This document shows positions 42,704-55,374 of a DNA stretch of 64,000 nt, piece after piece. The translations under genes were made by a program, and so were the position numbers. Every line of letters starts with the position of its first letter. Positions within the stretch are counted from its first letter, which is position 1. Source of the stretch: Triatoma infestans (Eukaryota > Arthropoda > Insecta > Hemiptera > Reduviidae); the NCBI GenBank assembly GCA_011037195.1, contig JAAEAF010000657.1, positions 96,853 to 160,852 on the forward strand, in the 5' to 3' direction. The notes under the pieces are model-generated. The model was not told where the DNA came from. It ran no database searches and worked only from the letters and a program-made list of their open reading frames with translations.

Positions 42704-45700
42704 CTACAGACCGAGACGGTCCATGGCCTGCTCTATGCGGGTAGACCACTCATGCCTATCATTCACCAGGTGGGCCCTCAAATCTATCTTTCTCATATCC
42801 GCCCTCACATTGTCCACCCACCTGGTCTTCGGACGTCCCCGGGGGCGAGAGCCGTGCCACTTTCCTTTTAGCACCTTTGTTGCTATCCTTTCCTCGGACA
42901 TCCGGCATATATGCCCATACATATACCCGGCATATTTCAGCCGCTGGGCCTTCACAAACGCGGTGATGCTTGGCTCCCCATACAGGGCGTACACCTCTTG
43001 ATTTGACCTTCTTTTCCAGCTCTGGTTTTCCCTTTTCGGCCCAAAGATCCGTCTTAGGACTCGCCTCTCGAACCTGTCAATCCTCTCACAAACTGCCTTA
43101 TTCAGTGTCCATGTTTCACTTGCGTAGGTCACGACAGGCCTTATCAAGGTCTTATACATCTGGATCTTTGTTCCTCGGTTGACCAGACTGCTCCTCATTA
43201 TTTTATATAGACCGTAGTACGCTCTGTTTCCCGCTGCTATCCTTCTTCTGACTTCTTCTTTTTCGTCGGCTATGTCCGAAATGATAGAGCCCAGGTAGGG
43301 AAAGTTGGAGACAACCTCGAACTCGTAATCCCCAAAGACGTAATACGTCGCGGGATGCACCAGAGGCTTCCTCCTAGCCACCAGCACTTTCGTCTTTCCC
43401 TCATTAACGCGGAGCCCGACGCGCTTGGCTTCTCGCTCCAGCGTGACGAAGATACTTTTTACGGCTGCCAGGGATCTACCAATGATTACCACATCATCCG
43501 CATACGCCATGATCTGAGAGGTGCGATCAATCAGCGTGCCATTGAGGTCCATCTCAAGAGTCTTGCATACCTTGTGCAGCAGACAGTTAAACAGGAGGGG
43601 CGACATCGGATCTCCTTGCCTGAGCCCGTTTCCGATCTCGAAAGCGTCCGAAAGAGTCCCGCTGGAGATAACTAGTCCTCTAGGACCTCGCAGTGTCATT
43701 TCATTAAGCCTTATTAGTTTTGGCGGGATTAGTATGTCTTTCAGAGCTTGTACGAGTCCGTTCCTAAATACGGTATCATACGCGGCCTTAAAATCCACAA
43801 ACAACATCCAGACAGTCATGCCATGTTCTCTCATTTTTTCTTGGACTTGCCTTAAAGCAAATATCTGTCGATTGTGGACCTCTCTCTTCTGAAACCTCCT
43901 TGATAATCTGCCAACCTTCTTTCCACATACGGGACCAATCTGTTATAAAGGCATATTGCAAAGACCTTATAGGCGATATTCAGCAGAGTTATGCCTCTAT
44001 AATTTTCGCAGCACGTGGGATCTCCTTTTTTGAAAATTGGTACAATGGCTCCTTCTGTCCAATCTTTTGGCATTACCTCTTCCTGCCAAATTTGACTGAT
44101 CAAGTTGTAGAGTTCCTTAACGAGCTTATCCCCACCAGCCATTAAAAATTCTGCCGGGATGCTATCCAAACCGGGGGCTTTATTCCTTTTGATTCTGCCA
44201 ATAACTTCCCCGATGTCTTCTTTTTCTGGCGGCATCGATTCTTCAAAATCCATCTCAACTACCGGCGAGAGCACCTCTGTGGGATCGTTATCCTCTTCTT
44301 GCTGATCGTTATCCATCAGCTCCTCGTTCAAAAGCCGCGAGAAGTGCCTCTTCCATATTTCCACAACTTCTTCCTTGCACATAACCAAACGGTCTCCCTC
44401 ATCACGTACCCACGAATCTCTGTTCTGATAGCCTTTCCTTACCTCATTGACTTTTTTATAGGATTTCCTGCTGTCATTCTTTGCTCTTGAGCTTTGAATC
44501 TCCTCAATTTCCTTACGCAGGGCCTCTCTTTTCCTCTGTCTCATTACCTTTTTTGCTTTTTTTCGCGCTTCCCTGAACTCTACCTGATTCTGCCTCGTGC
44601 ACCGTTGCAAGAATCTTTTACGCTTCTCGTTGCGCTCCCGCACAGCCGATTCGCACTCCGCATCCAACCATGTGTTTCTATTCCCCTGGACCTGTCTTCC
44701 TACCACTTCCTCAGCCACCTCCACTATCGCTTCCTTTATACCTCTCCATCTATCCTCAATCATGTCACCACTCACCGCTGGTCCCTCAATGCTTCTCACT
44801 CTATCCTCCACCCTCTTCTGAAACACTTCTCTCACACTATCTCTTTTTAGCTTTTCGATATCCCACTTAGGCGCATTTCTGGTATTCATAACTTGTGCTC
44901 TCCGTTGGACTCTTTGCTTTAATTTCATTACTACCAAGAAGTGATCTGAATTTATATCAGGGCCTCTATACGACCTCACGTCCTGCACGCTGCTACGATG
45001 TCGGCTTCAGATAAGAAAATGGTCTATTTGATTGGCGGTATTTTGATCTGGGGACCGCCAAGTCTGTTTATGTATGTCCTTGTGCGGGAAGACAGTACTG
45101 ACCACTACCATTGATTTCGACGCTGCGAAGTTTATCATTCGCTCCCCATTGTCATTCGAGCGTTCATGTAGGCTGTGTTGCCCAATAGTAGGTTTAAATA
45201 CATCCTCCTTTCCCAACTGTGCATTAAAATCCCCTAGTAGAATTTTTACATCATATGAGGGGCATTCATCATAGACTCTTTCTAGCTCTTCGTAAAATTC
45301 CTCCTTTTCACCTTCATCCTTCTCTTCAGTGGGAGCGTGCACGTTGATCAGACTCATGTTTTAGAATTTACCCTTGACTCCCAATTTACACATTCTATTG
45401 TTTATGGGTTTAAAATCCAGGACCGCGCTTGACAGCTTCTTCGCCACCATGAAAGCGGTTCCAAATGTCTTGAGTCACTTCCACTATAAAAAGTAATGTA
45501 GTCCTTGTTCTTTACTGTACCTGATTTTAGCCATCGCACCTCCTGTAGTGCTACCAGCTCCATACTGAGTTTACTCAGCTCTGCTCGTAGTTCATTGTAT
45601 GCGCCAGGCCTATAAAGTGTTCTAACATTCCAAGATCCAATTTTAATATTCCTAAAACGTAAGCCGGGTCGTTGCCTTAAATCCATCCGGGTTTAAATTA
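42704..45700 (-). pseudogene. RTE-clade LINE ORF (endonuclease plus reverse transcriptase)
   Basis: Nearly full-length. 45686-45402 starts the EEP endonuclease (KIGSWNVRTLYRPGAYNEL, VALQEVRWLKSG). 45357-45007 continues with VHAPTEEKDEGEKEEFYEEL, ILLGDFNAQLG and NQIDHFLI. 44988-43852 holds the DINSDHFLVVMKL endonuclease end, a long basic linker and the RT start (NKAPGLDSIPAEFL, FKKGDPTCCENYRGITLLN). 43834-42704 is a clean 376-codon frame with VDFKAAYDT, GLRQGDPMSPLLFN and QIMAYADDVVIIGRS (YADD at 43493-43504), ending in the RTE tail (GRPKTRWVDNVRADM). About three lesions (near 45450, 45365, 45000 and 43850) divide one original ORF. Host genomes often misannotate such copies as craniofacial development protein 2-like. 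Confidence 0.9.
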
Positions 45701-45799
45701 AATTAAATAACGATTTAAACTAACACCATTTAAAATAAGGCGATTTTTATAATTAAGTTTTTTATTATCCATTCCACCCAGCATATCACCTTTTTGCAC

Positions 45800-46400
45800 A
45801 ACATTCACATACATCATACATCATCCAAATTCATCCAAATACGCACACATTTTTATATATATACATATGTATAACTGGTAGATTTAAAACTAAACCAAAA
45901 CCAAAATCCGTGTAAGAACTATTTGTTGCATGTATAATGTTTGCACTGGTAATCGCGTTTCTGTTGCTATTGTGGGAAGTGTTTTGAATAATGGTTCACT
46001 GGCAAATTTTGTCTGTTCGTTTATTAAGTTTTGTGTTTATATATTAAGTCTTGTGTTTATATATTTCGAGTTGTTCTACTGTGCCGTCGTCGTCCTTTGT
46101 GGCCAGAATGTATTAGCTTCATCGTGGTCGTGATGTCATCGGGTTTGTGTTTGTTAGTGTTTAGGTGATGGGCATAATTTGAGTCAAATTTGTTGTATTT
46201 GTATGATTTGATATGTTCGGTAAATCGTTCTTCGATTTTTCTGCCGGTCTGCCCCACGTAAATGTTGTCACAGTCCGGGCATTTCAACTCGTAAACCCCA
46301 CTGCTGTCATACACGTCAGTGAACTCGGTACGAGTGCGGGTTTTGTTGCCTAATTTGTTGTTTGTTCGGAAGGATGGAACTTGCGATAACTTTACTACCA
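45800..46400 (-). pseudogene. Penelope-like element C-terminus with GIY-YIG endonuclease
   Basis: Minus frame (46494-46057) reads SGVYELKCPDCDNIYVGQTG then RKIEERFTEHIKSYKY: a zinc-like CPDC, the GIY-type Y...YVG and the catalytic Arg spacing of the endonuclease domain found at the C-terminus of Penelope-like reverse transcriptases. RT itself is absent. The first residues of the same frame (before about 46400) belong to the neighbouring Jockey-like tail. Confidence 0.8.
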
Positions 46401-47540
46401 CACGCCTGATTCTGATCTCTATCACTCGTCTTAGTAAAAATTCCAGTCCCTCCGCTTCCATAAGGCATTTGGCTTTTAATCCAAAGGGTAGCATCCGGTG
46501 GAGATTCCTCGATGAAATGCCTCTCGAATGTGGATTTGAACAAGGGATTCATTATTTTCCCCCATATTTCGGCGGCATAGCATAGCGTCAGCTGTTCTCG
46601 TCTTAGTTGTGGTGGCATCAATTCTGATTCTACGTAGAGGTTTTGCAAAGGGCTGGTACGGATGGCGCCTGTTATTAATCTTGCTGTTCTCGTCTTAGTT
46701 GTGGTGGCATCAATTCTGATTCTACGTAGAGGTTTTGCAAAGGGCTGGTACGGATGGCGCCTGTTATTAATCTTAATCCTTCATTATAAAATTTATCAAG
46801 TGATTTCAGCCGTGATTTGCGCGCTGAGCTATATACAGGGGCTCCATATTCCAACTTACACCTTACTGCATATGAATATGCGTCTTAAAATTTCGCGCTC
46901 CGTTCCTCATCTATAGCTCGACAACTCGACAAACCGTGTGGTTTCCTTATATTCTATAGGTATACTGTTCAGTTACAAGGTTGGTGGGTTATGTTCACTT
47001 CTTAATCTACAAAAATGCGTGCACACTGTTTTGGTTCTTGAAAATTTGAACCCTTTTCTGGTAGCCTCAACGGCCATATTATTTATTGCCTGCTGTAGAG
47101 TTTTTCTCAACCTCACCTATGTTATCACCAGATAAATATATGGCGAGGTCGTCTACATATAAAGATACTTGTAATGGGTCTTCTATAGCTTCTGCTAGGT
47201 AATTTACCGCCACTAGAAATAGTGTTACACTTAATACCGACCCTTGGGGAATACCATTTTCTAATATTTTTAGGGCTGATAAAACCGATCCCAGACGAAC
47301 TCTGAATCTACGCAGTTTCAGGAAGGCAGATTTAGGCAGATTTCCCCTCAGTTCCCATTCGTGACACTTCCGCAATATTGCATGCCGCCAAGTAGTGTCA
47401 TAGGCTTTCTCGAGATCGAACAACACGGCCAGCAAGTGCTTTCTTCTCAAGAAGGCGTTTTGGATAAATGTCTCTAGGCGGCTCATTTGATCCAATGTAG
47501 ATCTATATCTGCGGAATCCTGCTTGATGCTGACTGTATTA
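46400..47540 (-). pseudogene. Jockey-like RT, C-terminal part
   Basis: 47495-47079 carries the RT fingers/palm: FDLEKAYDTTWRHAILRKCH, ENGIPQGSVLSVTLFLVAVN and SLYVDDLAIYLSG (YVDD loop). Upstream codons near 47530-47495 give QAGFRRYRSTLDQ in another frame. Thumb pieces follow toward 46600, with LITGAIRTSPLQNLYVESEL as in Jockey elements. I infer it is the other half of the element at 52040-55680, because that one stops in RT just before this segment would begin. Confidence 0.7.
46592..46775. repeat. 92-bp perfect tandem duplication
   Basis: CTGTTCTCGTCTTAGTTGTG begins at 46592 and again at 46684; the two units appear identical over 92 bp. It lies in the thumb codons of the Jockey-like RT, so it duplicates coding sequence and shifts the frame. 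Confidence 0.9.
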
Positions 47541-47556
47541 TTATTATTATTATTCA
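47537..47556. repeat. (ATT)n microsatellite
   Basis: ATT repeats at the 3' border of the LOA-like element; on minus an (AAT)n tail. Confidence 0.85.
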
Positions 47557-47639
47557 AAGAAGGGGAGGGCAAAACCCTACGCTTTCCAAAGCCTCCCCGG
47601 GCCTATATAGCTACCCTTAAAGAACAACAACTACTGGGA

Positions 47640-48290
47640 CTAGAACAAAAATCCAGGCCCAGGTTTTAACCATCTATATTTCACCACAGACCGAACAAAT
47701 CGGACCAAAACCTTAAAAGGACATAGTTTAAGATCCTCTGCCGATATCCTATTCCGGCCGAAGGTCCTAATCCTAATCTCCTCACAGCCCAAACAATCCG
47801 TCATGAGATGCATGGGTGTTTCCTCTTCCGTCTCACAAACTCTACAAAAGGGGTCATGTATGAGTCCCATTGTATAGAGATGTCTCCTTAACCCACAATG
47901 CCCAGTGAGGAAGCCAACCAGACGTCTGGGAGAGGTCCGTGAAAGACATCGGATCCTGCTACTCAAAGCTCCGTCCGGACCCCCAATGAGCATCTTAGAC
48001 TGCCGACAACCCACTGCGCTCATCAATAAGGATGAGTGCTGTGAGGTCATCCATGTCTGAAAGCCTGATAAACGTGTGCCAGAAGATACACCAACAGCAG
48101 GCTCTGGACCAATGAAAGGGAGAGAGGCGCCTAATTTGGCAAACCTATCTACCTCCTCATTCCCAAAGATTCCCATACGACCTGGAACCCATACCAGAAG
48201 CACATCCTTCAATGAAGAAAGATCTTCCAGTCTTTTAGAACATTCCAACACCAATCTGGAAGTGAAGACACATGTGTTAAGCGCCTTCAA
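47640..48290 (-). pseudogene. LOA-like RNase H and C-terminal zinc block
   Basis: Clean 217-codon frame: VLLVWVPGRMGIFGNEEVDR keeps the last RNase H acidic residue but has Arg where the family has His (PGR for PGH). It ends with FCRVCETEEETPMHLMTDC, a CxxC/H/C zinc block. The first acidic positions lie upstream (48300-48420) in broken frames. The homologous 3' end recurs at 1634-1872 and 3201-3360. Confidence 0.8.
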
Positions 48291-48499
48291 CGCAGCCTGG
48301 CAGTCCGAGCAGAACCTTTTAAATTAGTGTTACGCACCCTCTCATCCAAAATACAGCAAAGAATTGCATGAAACTCAGCCTGGAAAACGGTAGCTCACTC
48401 ACCAAGAGGCACTCCAAATGTCTCCCGTCTCAAAATAGACGGCAGCCCCAGGACCTACCATTCATCCTGGAACCGTCCGTGTAGCATCAGAGATAATTC

Positions 48500-50172
48500 T
48501 CAGGAATCATCCCAGACGGACCCAGGGTTAACCAATCTTCCCAGAAGGCAACCTAACCTTGTAGGAATAACCAAAGCAAAAGTCTTCAACATCCTATCAG
48601 AAGGGAAACCTGTAATGGGAATCCTTAAAAGCATCTCGCGATAAATGGTAGAATGACCATATCGCTTGCCCTGCCAAAAACCTGCCTGTTTAATTCTATA
48701 ACAGGCTTTCATTGCCTGGGTTTTACCTCCACAAAGAGAGGTGGAATCCCTAACAAAATCTCCATAGATGCGGTCGGTGTAGTCCGAAACTCACCAGTCA
48801 CCGCCAGACAAGCCAAACGTTGGATATCTTCCAGCAGCTGTCTAGCGGGTCGTGTTTCAATACGACGCCACCACACCAAAGCCGTATATACCAACCTAGG
48901 TTTAATGACCATGCAATAAATCCAGAACATCATCTGGGAGTGAGCCCCCAGTTCTTACCAACATCTCTTCTACATTGCCAAAAGGAGATTACTGCCTTTT
49001 GATGCTGTGTCTAAACATGTTCCGACCAGTTCAATTTACTGTCGAGAACTACTCCAAGGAACTTCACTGATTTACTAACCTGTATATAAGTGCCTCCAAC
49101 CTGGGAGGTGTAAAATCCACTATCTTCCTTCTATGAGTAAATAGAATTGCCTGGGTCTTATTAGGATTAATGAAACAATATACCATGTTAACCTTTGTAT
49201 TAAATCCGAAATAGTGGACAGACAGCGCCCTAACAATAAAATAACACCATCATCGGCATATGCTTGCACCCTCTTGAGGGCATCCTCTCCCCGCTTGTAC
49301 TATCATGGTCCGCCCGCCAAGGGAAGCCTGTATAACCCTACTTCTAAGATAGACCCTATCCAATTGATTAAGACGGGATGTATACCTTTTCGTACCAAGG
49401 CATCTTCGAGAGCATCAAACGGTACTCTGTCAAATGTCCCCTCAACATCAAAGAAACATCCTAGGGCATATTCTCTTATCTCCAGAGCAGATTCTATCCT
49501 TCCGACGAGACAATGTAATGCAGTGTCTGCTGACTTACCCACAATATAAGCATATTGGTTAGGATGGAGTGGATGATACCTTAATGGACCATCAGTAATA
49601 TACATTTCCACCAACCTTTCCAGAGTTTTTTCAAGAGAAAAGACATAAGACTAATGGGTCTAAATGCCATAGGGTCAGAGTATTCGCTTCTTCCCGGCTT
49701 GGGAATAAAGACTACCCTTACATCTCTCCATAATGTGGTACATAACCAAACATCAAACATCCTTTAAAAATTCTTAACAATACCTTCTCAGCACGTCCCC
49801 ACCATTTTGCAAAAGACAAGGATAAATCCCGTCCGTCCAGAAGTCTTACTAAAGCTGAGAAACTTTGTACTGCCCAACTTACTCTATCATGTGTGACTAC
49901 CTCATATAAAGTGGCTACATCATCAGGGTCCCATCTCCTTCCCCCACTAAAGATGAAGCAGCATTTAAACCAATATTATCTGGGAAGTGAGTTTCAAGCA
50001 AAAGCTGCAATGTCTCCCCTTCCCCCCTTGTAAAGGAACCATCAGGGTATCTTAGGGTACCTAAGTGACTATCCTTATCCTTACTAAGAATCCGTACCAG
50101 TCTAGATGATTCCTGGAACGAATTTATATCCTCACAAAAGGATCTCCAGGAATTTCTCTTGGCTCTCCTCAT
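48500..50172 (-). pseudogene. LOA-like reverse transcriptase
   Basis: Pieces in order: 50172-49915 (linker, MRRAKRNSWRSFCEDINSFQ), 49614-49303 (YAYIVGKSADTALHCLV, FFDVEGTFDRVPFDALEDAL), the YADD loop at 49249-49260, 48933-48709 (thumb, IYCMVIKPRLVYTALVWW) and 48712-48500. At least four frame breaks. The finger motif FDVEGTFD has Gly where Ala is usual. Confidence 0.75.
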
Positions 50173-50426
50173 TGCATTGTTATATGCTCTTTTAATACTG
50201 TTATAACTATCCCATGATTTCGAGGAATCAGCAAGGACAGCCTTCCTGTATGAGCACCTTACCTGTCTCCTTAGTTTTTACAACGAAGAGGACCACCAGG
50301 GGTTCTTACTACCCTTAACCACCTTGGGAGGACAGGACTCCTCGAATGAAGATCTAATGTGTTCATGAAGAATACCAGCTTCCCTTTCCAATTCCTCTAT
50401 ACGATCAGGGGCTTCTGATTGGATAG

Positions 50427-51166
50427 TCAGTTTATCTTCATAATTCTAGAATATAAACCCCAATCCGCCCTCCTAGGATTCCTATAGCTAGAGAGGGTAA
50501 TTGGATCAATCCCCAGACTAAACCTAATCATCCTGTGATCGGAGATGGAAGCCTCAGGACTCACCCTCCAATCCTTAATCAGACCACTAAAATTCCTAGA
50601 AGCAAGGGAAATATCAATAACCTGTCTTCTAATCCTAGTAACAAAAGTGGGTTCAGTACCCCTATTCAGGACCTCTAATCGCGTGCCCACCAGGAAATCC
50701 ATGAGAGCGCGACCCCTACCATTGGTGTCGCTGCTGCCCCAGACAACATGATGCGCATTCGCGTCACATCCTATTATAATAGGTATGTCATTGGTCTCCG
50801 AATACCGAACCAAACCCATGAACTCCTGAGGAGGAGGAGAGGGGCCATCATAGGGGAAGTAAGCCGAAGCCACAACTACGTCGCGACGACGCCCACCAAC
50901 CCCCAGTCCAACCCTCACCGCCACCAAGTCCCGACACTCCGACTGGCAAGAATACATGCCCTAGGAATGTCCCCGCCATCCGCCACGAACAGTCTGCCAT
51001 CAACCACACTCAATCCTCGAACCAAACCTTTAAAGGCATAAGGTTCTTGTATTAGAATAAAATATGTATGCAACTTAGCAATACAACGGCATAAATTAGC
51101 CGTTGCATCTTTGCTATGTTGCAAGTTAATTTGTACTATCTCTACCCTGTCAACTGCCATAATCAC
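50427..51166 (-). pseudogene. LOA-like EEP endonuclease
   Basis: 51166-50915 holds VQINLQHSKDATANLC and ILIQEPYAFKG; 50957-50427 holds IIIGCDANAHHVVWGSSDTN, PTFVTRIRRQVIDISLAS and SISDHRMIRFSLG, the metal-binding, catalytic and histidine motifs. One frameshift near 50940 splits the domain. It cleaves the target DNA strand to prime reverse transcription. Confidence 0.8.
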
Positions 51167-51233
51167 AAGTCAACATTGGAAGAGTTAGATCCTGGTAGGA
51201 AGCGGGTAGGTGAAGGAAAAAAAACCTCCTACC

Positions 51234-52030
51234 TTACTTGCTAATATCTTGGTCAGGCCTACCTGTATCCTGCTCCATTGCCTCAGAAGAAGTAGTAGGA
51301 GCATCCTCATCTTCCTTCTTCAACCTGATGAAGAGCCTGCCCATCTCGAAGAAAAGACGAAAATCGACCTTCCTCAACGCCTGGACAGAAGCATCATCAA
51401 TCATGTAAGCCAAGGATACTCCTTTCTCGACTTGATGTCGAAACACGTTCCTACATCGGCTTACATCTAAGTTATTTTGGAAGGCAAAACCTTTCAGCAC
51501 TTGTTCGCTGGTATGCTTGCCCTCCGGAATAAACATAGAGATCCTAGCTATAGTGGGGACCTCAGACACCTTCATAAGCTTGAAGTGCCTTCCCCCCCAA
51601 CTAGGCTTAACATTCTCTAAATCCCAGTCAAATGTGGCCTGATCAAAGCAGGCCAAAAGAAACCAGCCTTCAGAGACCATGCCCGACTGAATAAATTTCA
51701 GCCTGCATGACTGTTCCTGTATAGTTTTCCTAACGATGGCGAGCATCTCCCTTGTGATGACAGAAGCGTCATTTTCAGAGAGCGGCTCGGAGGGATCGCT
51801 GCTGGTTATAGCCAGAAATAGCTTCCTCTCCGCTTCGTTATCTTAGGCTTCTTACCTTCCGGCTGGATTCCAGGCGACGTGTCCCCCGGGGTTCTAGATC
51901 GCTTTTGAGCCCCAATTGGTATATCCTCGGCTGGTGCAGGTTGAGTGGATCTCATCCTCTTCGCACGCATTTGCCTGTATCTCCCACTAAGTTTCTTCTT
52001 CTGCTCAGTTGCTGACTCTAAAGCCCTCTG
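51234..52030 (-). pseudogene. LOA-like ORF1 (DUF4780-like)
   Basis: The N-terminal part near 52030-51830 is basic and out of frame with the rest (KKKLSGRYRQMRAKRM). 51746-51234 is a clean 171-codon frame with GWFLLACFDQATFDWDLENV, MFIPEGKHTSEQVLKGFAFQ and SLAYMIDDASVQALRK, the pattern of the DUF4780 domain found in ORF1 proteins of insect LINEs. It has no zinc knuckle, as in that group. One or two lesions. Confidence 0.65.
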
Positions 52031-52039
52031 GTTTCTGTA

Positions 52040-52535
52040 CCAATCTTCTCTGGATGTACCAATCTATAATAATTAATCATTGCTTTGAGGACTTTACTCA
52101 AGCAGGTGGGCAGCGTAATGGGTCTGTAACTAGAGGGGTCACTGGGATTTTTCTCCTCTTTAAGGATTTGTATTATGATAGATTCCCGCCAACTGTCAGG
52201 GTACTGCCCGGTCTCCCATATGCGATTATACAGCCTTAGAAGCTGCTCCTAGACCGAAATAGTCTAATATTTTAACATGCCGTATCCAGTCCTGGTGACG
52301 TATACCTGGTTTTTCTGAGGGCATTTTCTAATTCATGTATTGTTAGCGGGAGATTATAGTTTTCTAGAGTGACGGAATCAAAGTTGAGTGGCTGCAGCTC
52401 CACGTCAGCTTTTCGCCTAAGGCATTCGGCCGAGTAGCCCTGGGAACCTGATATTTGGGCAAAGTGCCCCGCAAAATACTGAGCTACATCCTTCTGCTCA
52501 GTGAATACGACATTTCCTTGTAGGAGGGTAGGCAC
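52040..52535 (-). pseudogene. Jockey-like RT, N-terminal part
   Basis: 52535-52272 covers the pre-RT linker (DVAQYFAGHFAQISG) and start of RT (ENALRKTRYTSPGLDTAC). Beyond a frameshift, codons down to about 52045 give QYPDSWRESIIIQILKEEKN and YRPITLPTCLSKVLKAMINY. The domain ends at about 52040, where the LOA-like element begins. Confidence 0.7.
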
Positions 52536-52777
52536 CGACGGTATTTTGCGGTTTTACTTTGTTCCGAACCTCTTTTAACGTAGATGACGTAGATAACGCT
52601 GATATAAGAGGCTAGAGTTTCTTTTTTGCGTTTTTAATAATTCGCCGTTCTCTGGCTCTTAGTCTCTTAAAATTGATTAAATTTTCTACCGTCGGGTGTC
52701 ACTTGAATCTATTGAAGGCCCGCTTCTTCGCCGCATTGGCGGTTTTACAATCCGCGGTCCACCAAAGAACAGGAGGT

Positions 52778-53608
52778 TCATTTGACTCTCCCACCGGTCC
52801 TCTGCACCGAACCATCGGCCGCAAGCACTAATGCCTCAGTAAAGTTCTTCGTATCGGTGGTGACATCCCCAGTAAAGATTGGTGTTAACACGATAACGGA
52901 ATAAGCGGGACAATTTGCCCTCCTAATGTCGTATCTCACAGGAGTGATAAAGTCAGACCGGGAGATGGAGCTGTTTACTTTAATTGGGAAGTGGTCACTT
53001 TGGAAGAGTTCTTCTGATACTGTCCATTCGAGACGACCAGCTAAGGTAGGAGTTGCTAAACTCAGATCTATAGCGCTAAAGGTATCAGAGTAAGAATTGA
53101 AATGGGTTGCGGCACCGTTGTTAATCAGTTTTAAGTTATGATTGTGTATTATCTCTTCAAGAGACCTGCCTCGCGGATCACTTGAAGCTAAACCCCACCA
53201 GGTTTTATGAGAACTGAAATCTCCCATAACCAGGATCGGTCCGGGCAGCTGTGAGAGCAGGTTCTTCAAATCACCCCTCCGCCAGTAAATGTCAGGTAGG
53301 TAAACACTTATTAGGGTGACCTGGAGCGGTGTCGCTAGACGCGCAGCTAAAGCCTGATGATTGGTGTTGAGATTTAGCCGCCTGCTGGGAATATTCTCTC
53401 TTACATAAACGGCACCTCCACCGTGCGCCCTTCCACCTAGGGCTGGCTGTACCTCCTTACCATAGATTACATACACGGGAATCCGTATAGAATATCCCGG
53501 ACGAATTTTAGTTTCCTGAAGGCACATGCCAAAGGGTCGATATTTCATAACCATTCGACGTAGTGACCATTTATGGCAGGAACGCTGATGAATGCATATA
53601 CCTAACAC
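52778..53608 (-). pseudogene. Jockey-like EEP endonuclease
   Basis: 276-codon clean frame: MVMKYRPFGMCLQETKIRPG (catalytic Glu), ILVMGDFSSHKTWWGLASSD (GDF with Ser for the usual Asn), FSAIDLSLATPTLAGRLEWT and ELFQSDHFPIKVN. The start is uncertain because the N-terminal strand before MLGICIHQ is in another frame. Frame ends by a shift into the linker near 52780. Confidence 0.75.
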
Positions 53609-53669
53609 TGGAGGTAAAATACATTATATATTTAAATATATACAGGCAAAATGATCTTGTCCATATAGG

Positions 53670-55374
53670 CTATATAAAAGACTTCTGAACATTATTAAAA
53701 CCAATATACATTCTAGATTGCCATTCTAGATTGCCTCCTTTTTGGTTCTTCTGGGAGGGCGATCTGAGATGTTTCCACCCTCCGATTCGGATGTGTCTAT
53801 GTCTGTTCCCAGGAGCTGCCTTTGCCGGCTGGGGAACAGACATTTTCGCTGGAGGAGCCTCATCCTCAAGGTAAATTTTTCGTTTATCACCCCGGGTCAC
53901 CTTAGATGACCGGTGTAGTGATACAATTTTTGCCTGCTTTCTTTTAGGAGACTGGGAGGTGGGCTTACCACCTGCCAAGCATCTAATGAGGAAGCAGAGT
54001 TTGTTAGTGAGGTAGATCTCACCTTAGTTTGTTTTCCCCTAATACGCAGGGTTGGCGTGGCTAATTTTACAGTTGGCGATGTCCCTTTTTGGGAAGTAAT
54101 TTTTAGTGGTGGGGTTCCCCCATTTTAATAATATTATTCTTTAAGACCGGGGCAGAGACCTTAAATGGCTCAGCGTTGAGCGCGGGTGCTTTAACTTTTT
54201 CTGAGAAGGTTACTTCTTGTATGACATAAGATTTACTTTCAACAATCGCCCTAGCTTCATGATAGGGCAACTGCTGAAGTGTCTTTATCCTTTGAATTTC
54301 TTTTTCTTTTTTCATGGTAGGGCACCCTGCAGCTCAAGCATTATGCTCTCCTCCGCAATTAACACACTTAATTGGCGGAGAAACTCCCCTTCATGAGAAG
54401 GTTTTCCTCAAGCACAGATGAATTGAGTAGCGCTGCAGCGTTGAACCGTGTGTCCGAATCTCTGGCAGTTAAAGCAGCGCATGGGCGAAGGAATGTAGGG
54501 CCTTATCTTTAATTTGTAGAGGCAGCGTCTACTGTGGATGGGGGCTTTGGTTTATCAAATGTTCACACTAAGGAGACAGTTTCTATAGGTTTTCTCCCTG
54601 TCACCTCTTTATTCTTCTAACTTCCAAAACCCCTTCATGAGCTAAGCCATCTTTTATATCCTCCAAGCTGCTGTTGAGGAAGTCTTTACAGCTAATTACT
54701 CCTTGAGACGTGTTTAGTCGCCTGTGTAGGGTGGTTTTCACTTCCATGTCTAACAGTTTATTTATCCCTATTATCGCTGAAGCTTGGGCGCGGGATTCGG
54801 CTTCAATGCAAATTGAGCCGTCCCCCTGTTTCCGGATGCTTTTAGCTTTACCCAGTATATTTTTAATTTCCTTACATAACTTGAAGGAACATGCTTTTGA
54901 AAATGTACCATCCTTCCTCTTTATCACAAAATACCTTTCCCAATTATTATCCTCAAAATTTAAAAAAGGGGTTCTTTCACCGATTCTTTTATTACTAGTG
55001 TTACCTCCCCTGGCTTTCTTCCTTGGTGATGAAGAAGCGGTGAAGGGTTGCAATGTGACTGCAAACCTTTCCGCATTAGTGGTCGCTTTATCCATCGAAG
55101 TATTCCTATCCTTGTCGCTGTCATTAGCCAATGTTTCAAATCCAGAGAGGGAAATAGACGAGAGAAGGCATGCAGGAAAATTCGAAATAGGAGGATAAAA
55201 GCAGGTAGTTGATTGGGTGGCGATAGGGGTACTATTAGGAAGAATGGATGAGGGATTAGGATTAGTAGGAATTGGCAGGTTGTCCATTTTTGAAGAGGTG
55301 GACGCCTCTAGAGTGTTTTTGTTTAACGAAAGATTCATTTTGTTCCCACGAGGATTGACGGTCACCCACAGCAA
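53670..55374 (-). pseudogene. Jockey-like ORF1 (gag) copy 2
   Basis: 55374-54601 (258 codons): proline/serine-rich lead with PIPTNPNPSSILPNSTPIAT, then SSPRKKARGGNTSNKRIGE, NWERYFVIKRKDGTFSKACS and LNTSQGVISCKDFLNSSLED. Near 54480-54330, in other frames, there are CCHC zinc knuckle codons (CFNCQRFGHTVQRC). 54315-54103 and 53978-53670 continue a basic tail (SPKRKQAKIVSLHRSSKVTR). Two or three frameshifts. Binds element RNA. Same family as 28678-29305. Confidence 0.75.

Larger units (their letters stand above)
47557..52035 (-). mobile_element. LOA-like LINE, near full length
   Basis: About 4.5 kb with ORF1, endonuclease, RT and RNase H in order on the minus strand (see separate entries). The 3' end is the AAT-type tail at 47537-47556 and the 5' end about 52035. 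It sits between the two halves of the Jockey-like element. No clear target duplication. Confidence 0.7.

Noticed and set aside
44494..44870. Plus frames over the RTE linker
   Set aside because: Antisense of the basic linker in the RTE ORF; composition is explained by the minus coding strand.
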